A stretch of DNA of 64,000 bases. It comes from Lachnospiraceae bacterium. GTDB lineage: Bacteria > Bacillota > Clostridia > Lachnospirales > Lachnospiraceae. The translations under genes were made by a program, and so were the position numbers. Positions 1 to 8,085 of the stretch are shown here, in pieces. The stretch covers positions 1 to 64,000 of the forward strand of contig JALEIR010000010.1 of NCBI GenBank assembly GCA_022769665.1, read 5' to 3'. Under the pieces are notes generated by a model. The model was given only the letters and a program-made list of their open reading frames with translations. It was not told the DNA's origin and did not search any database. The stretch's first letter is position 1. Every line of letters begins with the position of its first letter.

Positions 1-20
1 GTATGTTGCTCTGCTCATGG

Positions 21-1787
21 CTAGCATGCGAATTGGCTGTTATAGAGGTTGGCGTAGAAGCCTCCCTTGGCAAGCAGGCTCTCGTGATTACCCTGCTCGA
101 TAATATTTCCGTCCTTCATTACAAGGATAATATCTGCCTCCTGGATTGTGGAAAGTCGATGGGCTACAATAAAACTGGTTCTTCCTTCCATCATGGTGGC
201 AAATGCATTTTGAATTTTCAACTCAGTACGGGTATCAATAGAGGATGTCGCCTCGTCCAGTATCAGCATAGGCGGCAGGCAAAGCATGACTCTGGCAATG
301 CAAAGCAACTGTTTCTGTCCCTGTGAAAGGCTTCCCCCATCTTCTGTAATAACGGTGTCATAACCCTGAGGGAGACGCTTGATAAAGCTGTGCGCATGGG
401 CAGCTTTTGCAGCCTGAATCACCTCTTCCTCCGTAGCTTCCGGCTTACCCATACGGATATTGTCGCGAATGGTTCCCGTTCTCAGCCAGGTTTCCTGTAA
501 AACCATACCATAATTGGTTCGCAGGCTTCCTCTTGTCATATCCCGGATATCCGTTCCGTCCACCTTGATACTTCCGCTGTTTACATCATAGAACCGCATC
601 AAAAGATTGATGACTGTGGTCTTGCCGCAGCCCGTAGGTCCGACAATGGCAACTCGCTGTCCCGGTTTCACTTCCAGATTGAAATTCTCAATCAACTTCT
701 TCTCAGGCACATAGCTGAAGTAAACATTCTCCAGTTTTACGTTGCCCTGTGCATTTTCCAGTACTTTTGCATTCTCAGCTTCGGGAATCTGAGGTTCCTC
801 GTCAATCAGCTCATAAATACGTCCGGCACAAGCAAGGGCATTCTGCAATTCTGTCACAACCCCTGAAATTTCATTGAAAGGTTTGGTATACTGGTTCGCA
901 TAACTTAAAAAGCATGATAAGCGTCCAACACTGATGCCTCCCTTGATTGCAAGAAAGGCACCAAAAATTCCTACTCCGGCATACACCAAGCTGTTAACAA
1001 AACGAGTGCAGGGATTTGTCAGGGAGGAAAAGAAAATGGCTTTCAGGGAGCACTTTTCCAGTCTTCCGTTAATCTCCGAAAATTGTTCTTTCACAGCTTC
1101 CTCACGTGAAAAGGTCTTTACAATCTTCTGGTTGCCAATCATCTCCTCAATCAGAGAGGTTTGTTCGCCTCGGGTCTCAGACTGGAGTTTAAACATGGAA
1201 TAAGTTCTGGTAGCAATAAATCTGGCCACCAGAAAAGATACCGGTGTAATACACACAACCACCAATGCAATCGGTACATTAGTCATCATCATAAAAATCA
1301 AAGTACCGAAAATCGTAAGAACACCTGTAAACAACTGGGTAAAGCCCATCAGTAACCCATCCGCAAAAGTATCCACATCCGCTACCACACGACTGACAAT
1401 ATCGCCATAGGCTTTGGAATCCAAATACTTTAAAGGAAGCTCCTCCAGCCTGTGAAAAGCCGCTTCTCTGATATCCTTTACCACATGGTAGGTAATATGA
1501 TTGTTGCAGGTATTCATCACCCACTGCGCCACAGCGGTAATCATAACCGCTACGGCAATTTTCTTCATAATGGAGAAAACACCGTTAAAATCAACCTTTC
1601 CCTTCTCCAAAATCATATCTACCGCATCTCCGGTGAGAATCGGAACATAAAGGGTAAGCAACACCGTTAAGGCTGCCAGAATCAGTGAAAGTCCCACCAA
1701 AAGCCAGTACTTTCGAATATAATTCAAAACCTTTTTCAGCGTCTCAATCTGACCTGTTCTTTTCTCTGTATTCTTGTTATCTGACAT
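21..1787 (-). CDS. ABC exporter half-transporter, catalytically competent subunit
   Basis: A 588-aa fused membrane/ATPase half-transporter. Six hydrophobic segments fill the first ~320 residues. The ATPase domain follows, with Walker A GPTGCGKTT, signature LSQGQ, Walker B MLILDEATSSID (catalytic Glu present) and an H-loop VAHRLST. The signature has Gln where the canonical motif has Gly. The ATG at 1787 is preceded by GAAAGGAGGGG and overlaps the end of the neighbouring half-transporter by 11 bases, so the two are translationally coupled. Together they match the known heterodimeric exporters of the LmrCD/BmrCD/TM287-288 type, in which one ATP site is degenerate. The partner has Asp in place of the catalytic Glu. 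The substrate (drug, peptide or lipid) cannot be told from the sequence. Confidence 0.93.
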   Translation of the reverse strand: MSDNKNTEKRTGQIETLKKVLNYIRKYWLLVGLSLILAALTVLLTLYVPILTGDAVDMILEKGKVDFNGVFSIMKKIAVAVMITAVAQWVMNTCNNHITYHVVKDIREAAFHRLEELPLKYLDSKAYGDIVSRVVADVDTFADGLLMGFTQLFTGVLTIFGTLIFMMMTNVPIALVVVCITPVSFLVARFIATRTYSMFKLQSETRGEQTSLIEEMIGNQKIVKTFSREEAVKEQFSEINGRLEKCSLKAIFFSSLTNPCTRFVNSLVYAGVGIFGAFLAIKGGISVGRLSCFLSYANQYTKPFNEISGVVTELQNALACAGRIYELIDEEPQIPEAENAKVLENAQGNVKLENVYFSYVPEKKLIENFNLEVKPGQRVAIVGPTGCGKTTVINLLMRFYDVNSGSIKVDGTDIRDMTRGSLRTNYGMVLQETWLRTGTIRDNIRMGKPEATEEEVIQAAKAAHAHSFIKRLPQGYDTVITEDGGSLSQGQKQLLCIARVMLCLPPMLILDEATSSIDTRTELKIQNAFATMMEGRTSFIVAHRLSTIQEADIILVMKDGNIIEQGNHESLLAKGGFYANLYNSQFAC

Positions 1788-3702
1788 TCTGCTCCCCTCC
1801 TTTCTCTGTTCCTGCCTTAATCTCTTTTTCCGGCTTTATCTCTTCTGCCTTTATCTCTTTTGTCTTTATCTCTTCTGGCTTTATTTCATTTTGAGGTTCA
1901 TTTTCTTTTGCCGAACGATTCTCTTTTCCCGCCTTTGCCGCTTTCAGGCGCTCTTCCGGGTACTGGGAATAATATATTTCCCTGTAAACATCACAACTTT
2001 TCAAAAGCTCATCATGAGTTCCGATGCCTGCCATCTCCCCGTCATCCAAAACAACAATCTTATCTGCATGGCGAATGGTAGAAGCTCGCTGGGAAACGAT
2101 AAATGTGGTAGTATTTCCTTCCAATTCTCTCAGTGCAGCCCTCAGCTTCGCATCGGTAGCATAATCCAATGCCGAAGCGCTGTCATCCAGGATCAGTATC
2201 TCAGGCTTTCGCACCAAAGCCCTTGCAATCGTCAGACGCTGTCTCTGTCCGCCGGAAAGATTCTTGCCGTTCTGGGCAATCTTCGCATCCAGCTTTCCGT
2301 CCTTCCCTTCCACCACTTCTCTTGCCTGAGCAATGTCAATGGCCTGCCACATCTCCTCCTCAGTGGCATCCGGCTTACCCCACTGCAGATTACTCCTTAT
2401 GGTTCCCTTGAACAATACTGCCTTCTGGGGAACAACGCCGATACGTTCTCTCAGCTTTCCTTCCGGAATATCCTTCAAATCGACCCCTTCCAAACGGACA
2501 GCTCCTTCTGTCACAGGATAAAATCCGGGAATTAAATTTACCAAAGATGATTTACCGGATCCGGTTCCGCCGATTACGCCTACGGTCTCACCTTTGTTTA
2601 CCGTAAAGTTGATGTCATGCAGTGTTTCTGCTCCCGCTCCCGCATAGGTTAATCCCGTATGAGCAAACTCCAGGAAAGGAACACCGGGATTTTCCGGGTT
2701 TACATTTCCTTCGGAAACCTTTCCTGCCTTTTCGTCACACTCCTCTGCAGAAACATCCTCATTCTGTATCTCAAATACCCTTGCCACACGGTCAGCACAT
2801 GCCAATGCTTTTGTGATGGTAATAATCAGGTTTGCCAGCTTCACCAGCTCCACCAGAATCTGAGACATATAATTCAGGATTGCAATTACCTCTCCCTGGG
2901 TCAACGAACCTATATTTACCTGAATTGCCCCTGTGTATATCAGTGCAATAACCGCAGCATTTACAATAACATAAGTCACAGGATTCATAACCGCACTGAT
3001 TTTTCCCACAAAGGTCTGGCTATGAGCCAAAGCTTCCGTATACTCTTTAAATCTGTCTTCCTCTTCCGCCTCTTTGTGAAAAGCACGAATGACACGGACA
3101 CCGGTCAGATTTTCACGAGTGATACCCAATACTCTGTCCAGATTTGCCTGCACCTTCTTATATAAGGGCATAGTCCACATCATGATACCGAACACCACGA
3201 TTGCTAAAAGCGGAATAGCCACCACAAAAATCAGGGCGCTCTTTACATCAATAGTGAATGCCATAATCATGGCACCGAACACGATAATCGGAGAACGCAA
3301 AAACAGACGCAGTACCATGTTCACACCGGACTGCACTTGGTTGATATCACTTGTCATACGGGTAATCATGGTAGAGGTACCCGCTTTATCGATGTTGGTA
3401 AAGCTCAGGCTTTGAATATGGTCAAACAAGGCTTGACGCAGTTTCGTGGAAAAGCCAACCGCCGCCTTTGCCGCAAAAAACTGTGCCGTAACAGAAGACA
3501 AAAGTCCGACAGCTGCCAATGCCAGCAAACAAAGTCCCATTTTCCCGATATATCCCATATCGGCATTCTCAATACCCCTGTCAATTATATTTGCCATGAC
3601 AAGTGGTACAAGCAATTCAAAGAAAGCTTCCAAAAGCTTAAACAGCGGTGCCAAAACAGCTTCTTTTTTAAAATCCTTTAAGTATTTCATCAAACGTCCC
3701 AT
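1777..3702 (-). CDS. ABC exporter half-transporter, degenerate-site subunit with repeat tail
   Basis: A 641-aa membrane/ATPase half-transporter and first gene of the pair. N-terminal membrane domain (~residues 15-310), then an ATPase domain with Walker A GGTGSGKSS, signature LSGGQRQR and Walker B ILILDDSASALD. Asp replaces the catalytic Glu after Walker B, the hallmark of the degenerate subunit of heterodimeric exporters. After the ATPase domain there is a charged tail, in which residues ~606-630 repeat the pentad E-I-K-x-x five times, encoded by a 15-bp tandem repeat. The start has AGGAG 7 bases upstream. The tail probably lies in the cytosol; its role is unknown. Confidence 0.92.
   Translation of the reverse strand: MGRLMKYLKDFKKEAVLAPLFKLLEAFFELLVPLVMANIIDRGIENADMGYIGKMGLCLLALAAVGLLSSVTAQFFAAKAAVGFSTKLRQALFDHIQSLSFTNIDKAGTSTMITRMTSDINQVQSGVNMVLRLFLRSPIIVFGAMIMAFTIDVKSALIFVVAIPLLAIVVFGIMMWTMPLYKKVQANLDRVLGITRENLTGVRVIRAFHKEAEEEDRFKEYTEALAHSQTFVGKISAVMNPVTYVIVNAAVIALIYTGAIQVNIGSLTQGEVIAILNYMSQILVELVKLANLIITITKALACADRVARVFEIQNEDVSAEECDEKAGKVSEGNVNPENPGVPFLEFAHTGLTYAGAGAETLHDINFTVNKGETVGVIGGTGSGKSSLVNLIPGFYPVTEGAVRLEGVDLKDIPEGKLRERIGVVPQKAVLFKGTIRSNLQWGKPDATEEEMWQAIDIAQAREVVEGKDGKLDAKIAQNGKNLSGGQRQRLTIARALVRKPEILILDDSASALDYATDAKLRAALRELEGNTTTFIVSQRASTIRHADKIVVLDDGEMAGIGTHDELLKSCDVYREIYYSQYPEERLKAAKAGKENRSAKENEPQNEIKPEEIKTKEIKAEEIKPEKEIKAGTEKGGEQNVR
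1813..1887 (-). repeat. in-frame 15-bp tandem repeat coding E-I-K-x-x pentads
   Basis: About five degenerate 15-bp units inside the 3' end of the exporter gene, visible on the + strand as a recurring CTTTATCTCTT pattern. The units code the Lys/Glu-rich pentads of the C-terminal tail. One unit carries an extra codon. Copy number is likely to vary between strains by slippage (inference). Confidence 0.8.
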
Positions 3703-3755
3703 TGTTCTACTCCTGTTATCTTTTTCTTCCTTTTCGGGGAAGGGTTCCCGGAAGC

Positions 3756-3938
3756 TTAATCTATACTGCTATTCTTAATTTGTTCCAAGAGTTTGTTATA
3801 GAATTTCCCAATATTTGCAACACATATTGAATGTTCATATCGATACTCTCCATCCGCCTGATGGTCCTTAAAATATCCTGTCACCATCAGTTTTTCCCAT
3901 AAAAATTTCTTTGTTAGCTCAATACGATGATTCATCAC
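3756..3938 (-). CDS. small HD-domain-like protein or remnant
   Basis: A 60-aa reading frame starting GTG-ATG with a weak GAGAG upstream. Its middle contains YRYEHSICVANIGK, which resembles the first HD-motif helix of HD-family phosphohydrolases (E-H-S-x-x-V-A). The frame stops soon after, so the metal-binding HD pair and the rest of the fold are missing. It is either the N-terminal remnant of a degraded HD protein or a small unrelated protein. It lies 54 bases upstream of the exporter operon on the same strand, and a short GGGAA-CCC-TTCCC hairpin lies between them. Confidence 0.4.
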   Translation of the reverse strand: MMNHRIELTKKFLWEKLMVTGYFKDHQADGEYRYEHSICVANIGKFYNKLLEQIKNSSID

Positions 3939-3999
3939 TTTTACACTCTCAACTTTCTATTTTTCAATGGCATAGGATGGGATTAACATAAAATACATT

Positions 4000-4794
4000 T
4001 CAGATATTCTTTAACATTTCATCTCTTTCTGTGCACACGGCAATCGCATATCCTTCGGGCGCAGAAATTTCGGGCCATTGGGGATACAAAACATCACTGT
4101 TCAAAGCAGCCATGATTCCCTGACCCGTCATCTTCCCGTAGGCTTCCTTATTCGTCCACAGCCGAAAGAACAATTTTTGACGCTCTGCCTCACTGTCACA
4201 CTCTTCCAAAGCCTTATATTCCGCTTCCGCAAAAAAACGACTTGCCAGCTTGGAGAAATCTACAGTTTGCAGCTTTTGGATATCCGCCCCCACTTCCCTG
4301 TCAGAAATCGCGCAAAGTACATAATCCCCGGAATGTGAAAGGCTGAAATACAACGGGAAATCCACGATTTCCGGTTTCCCGTGCGGACCGAAACGGTATT
4401 GTAATGGCAAGGGGATACGCTGTGAATTTTGAACTCTTTCCGGTACATTCTGCCGTCCTGTTTTCAACAGTTCCAAAAGTTCCCAAGCCTCATACTGCAG
4501 CATTTCACATTCCTGTACTTCACATTTCTGCTTTTCATAATCCTGCTTTTCACAAACCTGTTCTTCACATTCCTGCTTCTCGCAGCCTGCTGTTCTGTTT
4601 TGATAATCTAACACTATTTTCTGCAACAGCAGCCCCGCTCCCAGGCTCACCGCCTGCGCTCCCGGTTTTCGAATTTTCTCTGCCTTTTCCCGACGTACTT
4701 TATCTACTAAAAGAAAAGCTTGTCGTACAAAGTCTTCCGTCTGCCCCGGACTGCTTATTTCCCGCAGACTGAGCAAATAGATGCGTACAGACAT
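4000..4794 (-). CDS. 4'-phosphopantetheinyl transferase (Sfp type) with Cys-rich pentapeptide insertion
   Basis: A 264-aa Sfp-type transferase that moves phosphopantetheine from CoA to a carrier-protein serine. Recognisable motifs are FSLSHSG (~150-156), VGADIQ (~168-173; Mg-binding Asp), RFFAEAEYKAL (~186-196) and LWTNKEAYGK (~212-221; catalytic Glu and Lys). Between the N-terminal half and the first motif, residues ~71-100 are a run of six pentapeptides of the form [C/Y]-E-x-x-x, mostly with Gln fourth. That insert is not part of the family fold. GAGGG precedes the ATG. No polyketide or peptide synthetase lies nearby, so the carrier is elsewhere (possibly the fatty-acid ACP). Confidence 0.88.
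   Translation of the reverse strand: MSVRIYLLSLREISSPGQTEDFVRQAFLLVDKVRREKAEKIRKPGAQAVSLGAGLLLQKIVLDYQNRTAGCEKQECEEQVCEKQDYEKQKCEVQECEMLQYEAWELLELLKTGRQNVPERVQNSQRIPLPLQYRFGPHGKPEIVDFPLYFSLSHSGDYVLCAISDREVGADIQKLQTVDFSKLASRFFAEAEYKALEECDSEAERQKLFFRLWTNKEAYGKMTGQGIMAALNSDVLYPQWPEISAPEGYAIAVCTERDEMLKNI
4495..4584 (-). repeat. in-frame 15-bp tandem repeat in the transferase gene
   Basis: Six degenerate 15-bp units, seen on the + strand as repeated TTCACATTCCTG-like segments, code the Cys/Glu/Gln pentapeptide stretch. The period keeps the frame intact, so unit gain or loss would not disrupt the enzyme. Confidence 0.85.
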
Positions 4795-4877
4795 ACATAT
4801 TCCCTCATATTGTGTAACAGTGCAGCTCTCTGTAGTACTGTTGTTACGTCATGGCTGAACTGTTACCATATTGTTAA

Positions 4878-4904
4878 GGCTGCCGCAAAGTACACGCGAC
4901 AGCC
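4878..4904 (-). terminator. hairpin downstream of aspS
   Basis: GGCTG pairs with CAGCC and, after one mismatch, CGC pairs with GCG around an ~8-base loop. It lies 8 bases beyond the aspS stop in the sense of transcription. Only TTAACAAT follows instead of a clean U-run, so termination is probable but not certain. Confidence 0.45.
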
Positions 4905-4911
4905 CATTTAT

Positions 4912-6675
4912 TTACGATTCCTGTTTTGCGGTAATGGCAAGATGCAACTCGTCCAGCTGTTTCTGCTCCACAGTACCCGGTGCACCCATCATGATGTCCA
5001 TAGCATTTTTATTCATAGGGAAGGGAATAATCTCACGGATACTCTCTTCGCCGCAGATTAACATAATCATACGGTCAACGCCGGGAGCAATACCTGCATG
5101 TGGCGGTGCTCCGTAACAGAATGCATTGTACATGGCAGGGAATTTTGCCTTCACATCTGCCTCGCCCAGGCCCACCAGTTCAAATGCCTTAATCATAATC
5201 TCCGGATCATGGTTTCTGACAGCACCGGAAGAAAGCTCTACACCATTACATACCAGGTCATATTGATATGCCAGTATCTCAAGCGGCTCTTTGTTGGTCA
5301 GGGCATCCATGCCACCCTGAGGCATTGAGAAAGGGTTATGACAGAATTCCAGTTCTCCGGATTCCTCTCCGATTTCATACATAGGAAAATCTACAATCCA
5401 GCAGAACTCATAGCAATCCTTCTTCATATGCTTCTCGCTTGCAGCGCCCAACAACTTACGAAGAACGCCGGCAGTCTTCTGGGCTTCCAGCTTCTTACCT
5501 GCTGCCAGTCCAACAAAATCACCCTTCTTCAGACCCAAAGCTGCGATAACAGCCTCCTTGCGATCCTGTAAAAACTTGGAAATACCGCCCACAAACTCTC
5601 CGTTCTCATCCAGTCTGAACCAGAATGCCTTGCGGGCTGTCTGTACCTCTACCTCTGCACAGATTGCATCAATCTGCTTACGGGTAGCGGCAAATTCGTC
5701 AACCACAACAGCCTTTACGGTCTGTCCTTCAAAAGGACCGAAACCGCATCCGGCCATGACATCTGTAGCATCTGTCAGTGTCAGGTCTATCCGAAGATCT
5801 GGCTTGTCAGAGCCATACTTATCCATAGCTTCCAAATAAGGAATCCGTACAAAAGGAGCCTTGGAAGCCTGTTTGTAAATACCGTATTCTTCAAACACAG
5901 GAGGGAGTACCTGCTCCACTACCGAGAAAACATCCTCCTGGGAGGCAAAGGCCATTTCCATATCCAGCTGATAAAATTCTCCGGGTGAACGGTCTGCTCT
6001 GGCATCCTCGTCTCTGAAGCAGGGAGCAATCTGGAAATAGCGGTCAAAACCTGACGCCATGAGAATCTGCTTAAACTGCTGGGGCGCCTGGGGCAGTGCA
6101 TAAAACTTCCCCGGATGATTTCTGGCAGGAACCAGATAATCTCTAGCACCCTCCGGAGAAGAACAGGTAAGGATAGGTGTGGTAATTTCCATGAATCCAA
6201 GAGCGTTCATTCTCTGGCGAAGCTCAGCCACAATCTTACTTCTCATGACAATATTCTTCTTCATATTGGGGTTACGCAGATCCAGATAACGGTATTTCAG
6301 ACGTGCATTTTCGTCTGCTTCCCTGGATTGATTGATTTCAAAAGGAAGTGCATTGTAAATGCATTTTCCCAGGATTTCAATCTTATCGGGAACCACTTCG
6401 ATTTCTCCGGTAGGAAGCTCCATGTTTTTGTTGGAACGTTCCCTGACAACACCCTCCACGGAAATCGTGGACTCCTTGTTGATGCTGTCCATGACAGCCA
6501 TCATTTCCTCGGTCTCCACCACCAGCTGAGTGGTACCGTAAAAGTCACGCAAAATCACAAATCCAAGATTCTTGCTGACCTTTCGCATATTTTCGAACCA
6601 GCCTACAAGCTTTACTCTCTCTCCCGCGTTGCCGATTCTCAGTTCGTTACAATTATGTGTTCTGGACTGAATCAT
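4912..6675 (-). CDS. aspS: aspartyl-tRNA synthetase
   Basis: A 587-aa class II synthetase that charges tRNA-Asp. It has an N-terminal OB-fold anticodon domain (~1-105), then the catalytic core with motif 2 FRDEDARADRSPGEFYQLD (~215-235) and the motif 3 region GIAPGVDRMIMLI near the C-terminus. The inserted GAD domain of bacterial AspRS lies between (~300-410). The length is normal for the bacterial enzyme. It sits 23 bases downstream of hisS, so the two are probably one transcript. No T-box leader (no GGTGGNACC-type antiterminator) is visible upstream. Confidence 0.97.
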   Translation of the reverse strand: MIQSRTHNCNELRIGNAGERVKLVGWFENMRKVSKNLGFVILRDFYGTTQLVVETEEMMAVMDSINKESTISVEGVVRERSNKNMELPTGEIEVVPDKIEILGKCIYNALPFEINQSREADENARLKYRYLDLRNPNMKKNIVMRSKIVAELRQRMNALGFMEITTPILTCSSPEGARDYLVPARNHPGKFYALPQAPQQFKQILMASGFDRYFQIAPCFRDEDARADRSPGEFYQLDMEMAFASQEDVFSVVEQVLPPVFEEYGIYKQASKAPFVRIPYLEAMDKYGSDKPDLRIDLTLTDATDVMAGCGFGPFEGQTVKAVVVDEFAATRKQIDAICAEVEVQTARKAFWFRLDENGEFVGGISKFLQDRKEAVIAALGLKKGDFVGLAAGKKLEAQKTAGVLRKLLGAASEKHMKKDCYEFCWIVDFPMYEIGEESGELEFCHNPFSMPQGGMDALTNKEPLEILAYQYDLVCNGVELSSGAVRNHDPEIMIKAFELVGLGEADVKAKFPAMYNAFCYGAPPHAGIAPGVDRMIMLICGEESIREIIPFPMNKNAMDIMMGAPGTVEQKQLDELHLAITAKQES

Positions 6676-6698
6676 TGCCTTAGCTCCTTATCCTTAAC

Positions 6699-7961
6699 TT
6701 ATCTTTTCAACTCTTCCTTATAAAACTCCTCGAATTCCTCGTAGCCTTCCGCCGTCAGCTGATCCTTCTGGAATTTTTTATTCTTGTTCATGCGGGCTAC
6801 CAGCACCTGAGTACCGTCCTGACGGGTATTCTGCGCCTTTGCAATAATCCCGCAAAGTTTCTCTCCGCCCACACCCTTCTCAATTAAATATGCAATCTTT
6901 TTCGGCTGTTCGGGTACTTTGAAGCCATTCTCCATCAGCAGCATAATGATTCTTTCAAAGCCGATGGAAAAGCCGCAGGCAGGAACATCCTGTCCGGTAA
7001 ACTTACCCACCATCTTGTCATATCTGCCGCCGCCACCGCAGCTTCCGCCAAATCCGGGAAGCGCAATTTCAAAAATGGTGCCGGTATAGTAAGACATTCC
7101 GCGAACCAGCGTTGCATCAAATACCATCTTAAAATCAGAGGACTTTGTGGCACTGACACTGTCAATAATCTCCTGCAATCCTTCTGCCACAGAGGGCTCC
7201 AATACACCCTGCAGGGTCTCGGCCAGATAAGCCACACCGTTTTCCTGTTCCGCCAGATTTCTGTAAAGAGAAAGATACTTCTCTACACTTTCCTTGGAAA
7301 AACCTTTCTCTAAAAGTTCCGCTTCCACACCTTCCAGACCAATCTTATCCATCTTATCCAGTGTAATAAACACACTGTCATAGGAATCCTCGGGGAACCC
7401 GCTGTAAGCAGCCATGGCTTTTAAAATCTGTCTGTCGTTGATACGAATTTCAAAACCCTTAAAGCCCAGTTTCCCCAGCGTTGTGGTGGTAGCCAGAATC
7501 AATTCGATTTCCGCCAAATTGGAAGGCTCACCCAGAATATCGATATCACACTGCATAAACTGGCGGAAACGACCTCTCTGGGGTCTGTCCGCACGCCATA
7601 CATTGCCCATCTGCAATGCCTTAAAGGGAGAGGGAAGCTGTGCTGCATTGTTGGAATAATAGCGCACCAAAGGCACGGTCAAATCATATCGCAGCCCACC
7701 GTCCACTACTTCCTCTTCCGTTGTGGCTTCTGCCACATTCAGTTTTTCCCCTCTCTTTAAAATCTTGAAAATCAGCTTTTCATTGTCACCACCCTGCTTA
7801 TTGGTCAGGTTGGCAATGTTCTCCATACAGGGAGTCTCAATGGAGGTAAATCCAAACTTGCCGTATGTTTCCTTGATGACACCGATTACATAATCCCGAA
7901 TCTGCATCTCCTCCGGCAGAATATCCTTCATGCCTGTCACAGGCTTTTTTGATAATGCCAT
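6699..7961 (-). CDS. hisS: histidyl-tRNA synthetase
   Basis: A 420-aa class II synthetase charging tRNA-His. Supporting motifs are the N-terminal KPVTGMKDILPEE, motif 2 region GRFRQFMQCDIDILG, the HisRS-specific GGGGRYDKMVG and a C-terminal motif 3 CGFSIGFERI, followed by the anticodon-binding domain. GGAAGG lies upstream of the ATG. HisS next to AspS is a common Firmicute arrangement. The upstream gene is an unexpected chemoreceptor rather than hemZ itself. Confidence 0.96.
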   Translation of the reverse strand: MALSKKPVTGMKDILPEEMQIRDYVIGVIKETYGKFGFTSIETPCMENIANLTNKQGGDNEKLIFKILKRGEKLNVAEATTEEEVVDGGLRYDLTVPLVRYYSNNAAQLPSPFKALQMGNVWRADRPQRGRFRQFMQCDIDILGEPSNLAEIELILATTTTLGKLGFKGFEIRINDRQILKAMAAYSGFPEDSYDSVFITLDKMDKIGLEGVEAELLEKGFSKESVEKYLSLYRNLAEQENGVAYLAETLQGVLEPSVAEGLQEIIDSVSATKSSDFKMVFDATLVRGMSYYTGTIFEIALPGFGGSCGGGGRYDKMVGKFTGQDVPACGFSIGFERIIMLLMENGFKVPEQPKKIAYLIEKGVGGEKLCGIIAKAQNTRQDGTQVLVARMNKNKKFQKDQLTAEGYEEFEEFYKEELKR

Positions 7962-7985
7962 ACATTTACATCCTTCCGAATTAAT

Positions 7986-8036
7986 AAACTGTTCAAACTC
8001 TGCCCGGTAAATATTACCGTCAGGTCTGAACAGTTT
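7986..8036 (-). other. nested inverted repeat between chemoreceptor gene and hisS
   Basis: A perfect 10-bp inverted repeat (AAACTGTTCA at 7986-7995, TGAACAGTTT at 8027-8036) encloses a second perfect 6-bp stem (CGGTAA at 8005-8010, TTACCG at 8014-8019). It lies just past the chemoreceptor stop and 25 bases before the hisS start. It could end the chemoreceptor transcript or be an mRNA leader element. No T-box sequence and no U-run follow. Confidence 0.55.
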
Positions 8037-8085
8037 CCATGATACTTTTTTTCAGGTTCTGTGTCAATACATAAACAAAGGGAAA

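Noticed and set aside
1774-2535. 253-aa open frame on the + strand
   Set aside because: Antisense to the exporter genes; its Phe/Leu/Cys-rich start is the reverse of the Lys/Glu repeat tail.
4495-4584. CRISPR-like array
   Set aside because: The 15-bp units are contiguous without spacers and lie in frame inside a gene.
7962-8085. T-box leader for hisS-aspS
   Set aside because: No GGTGGNACC-type antiterminator bulge or specifier-loop layout is visible; only a simple nested hairpin.
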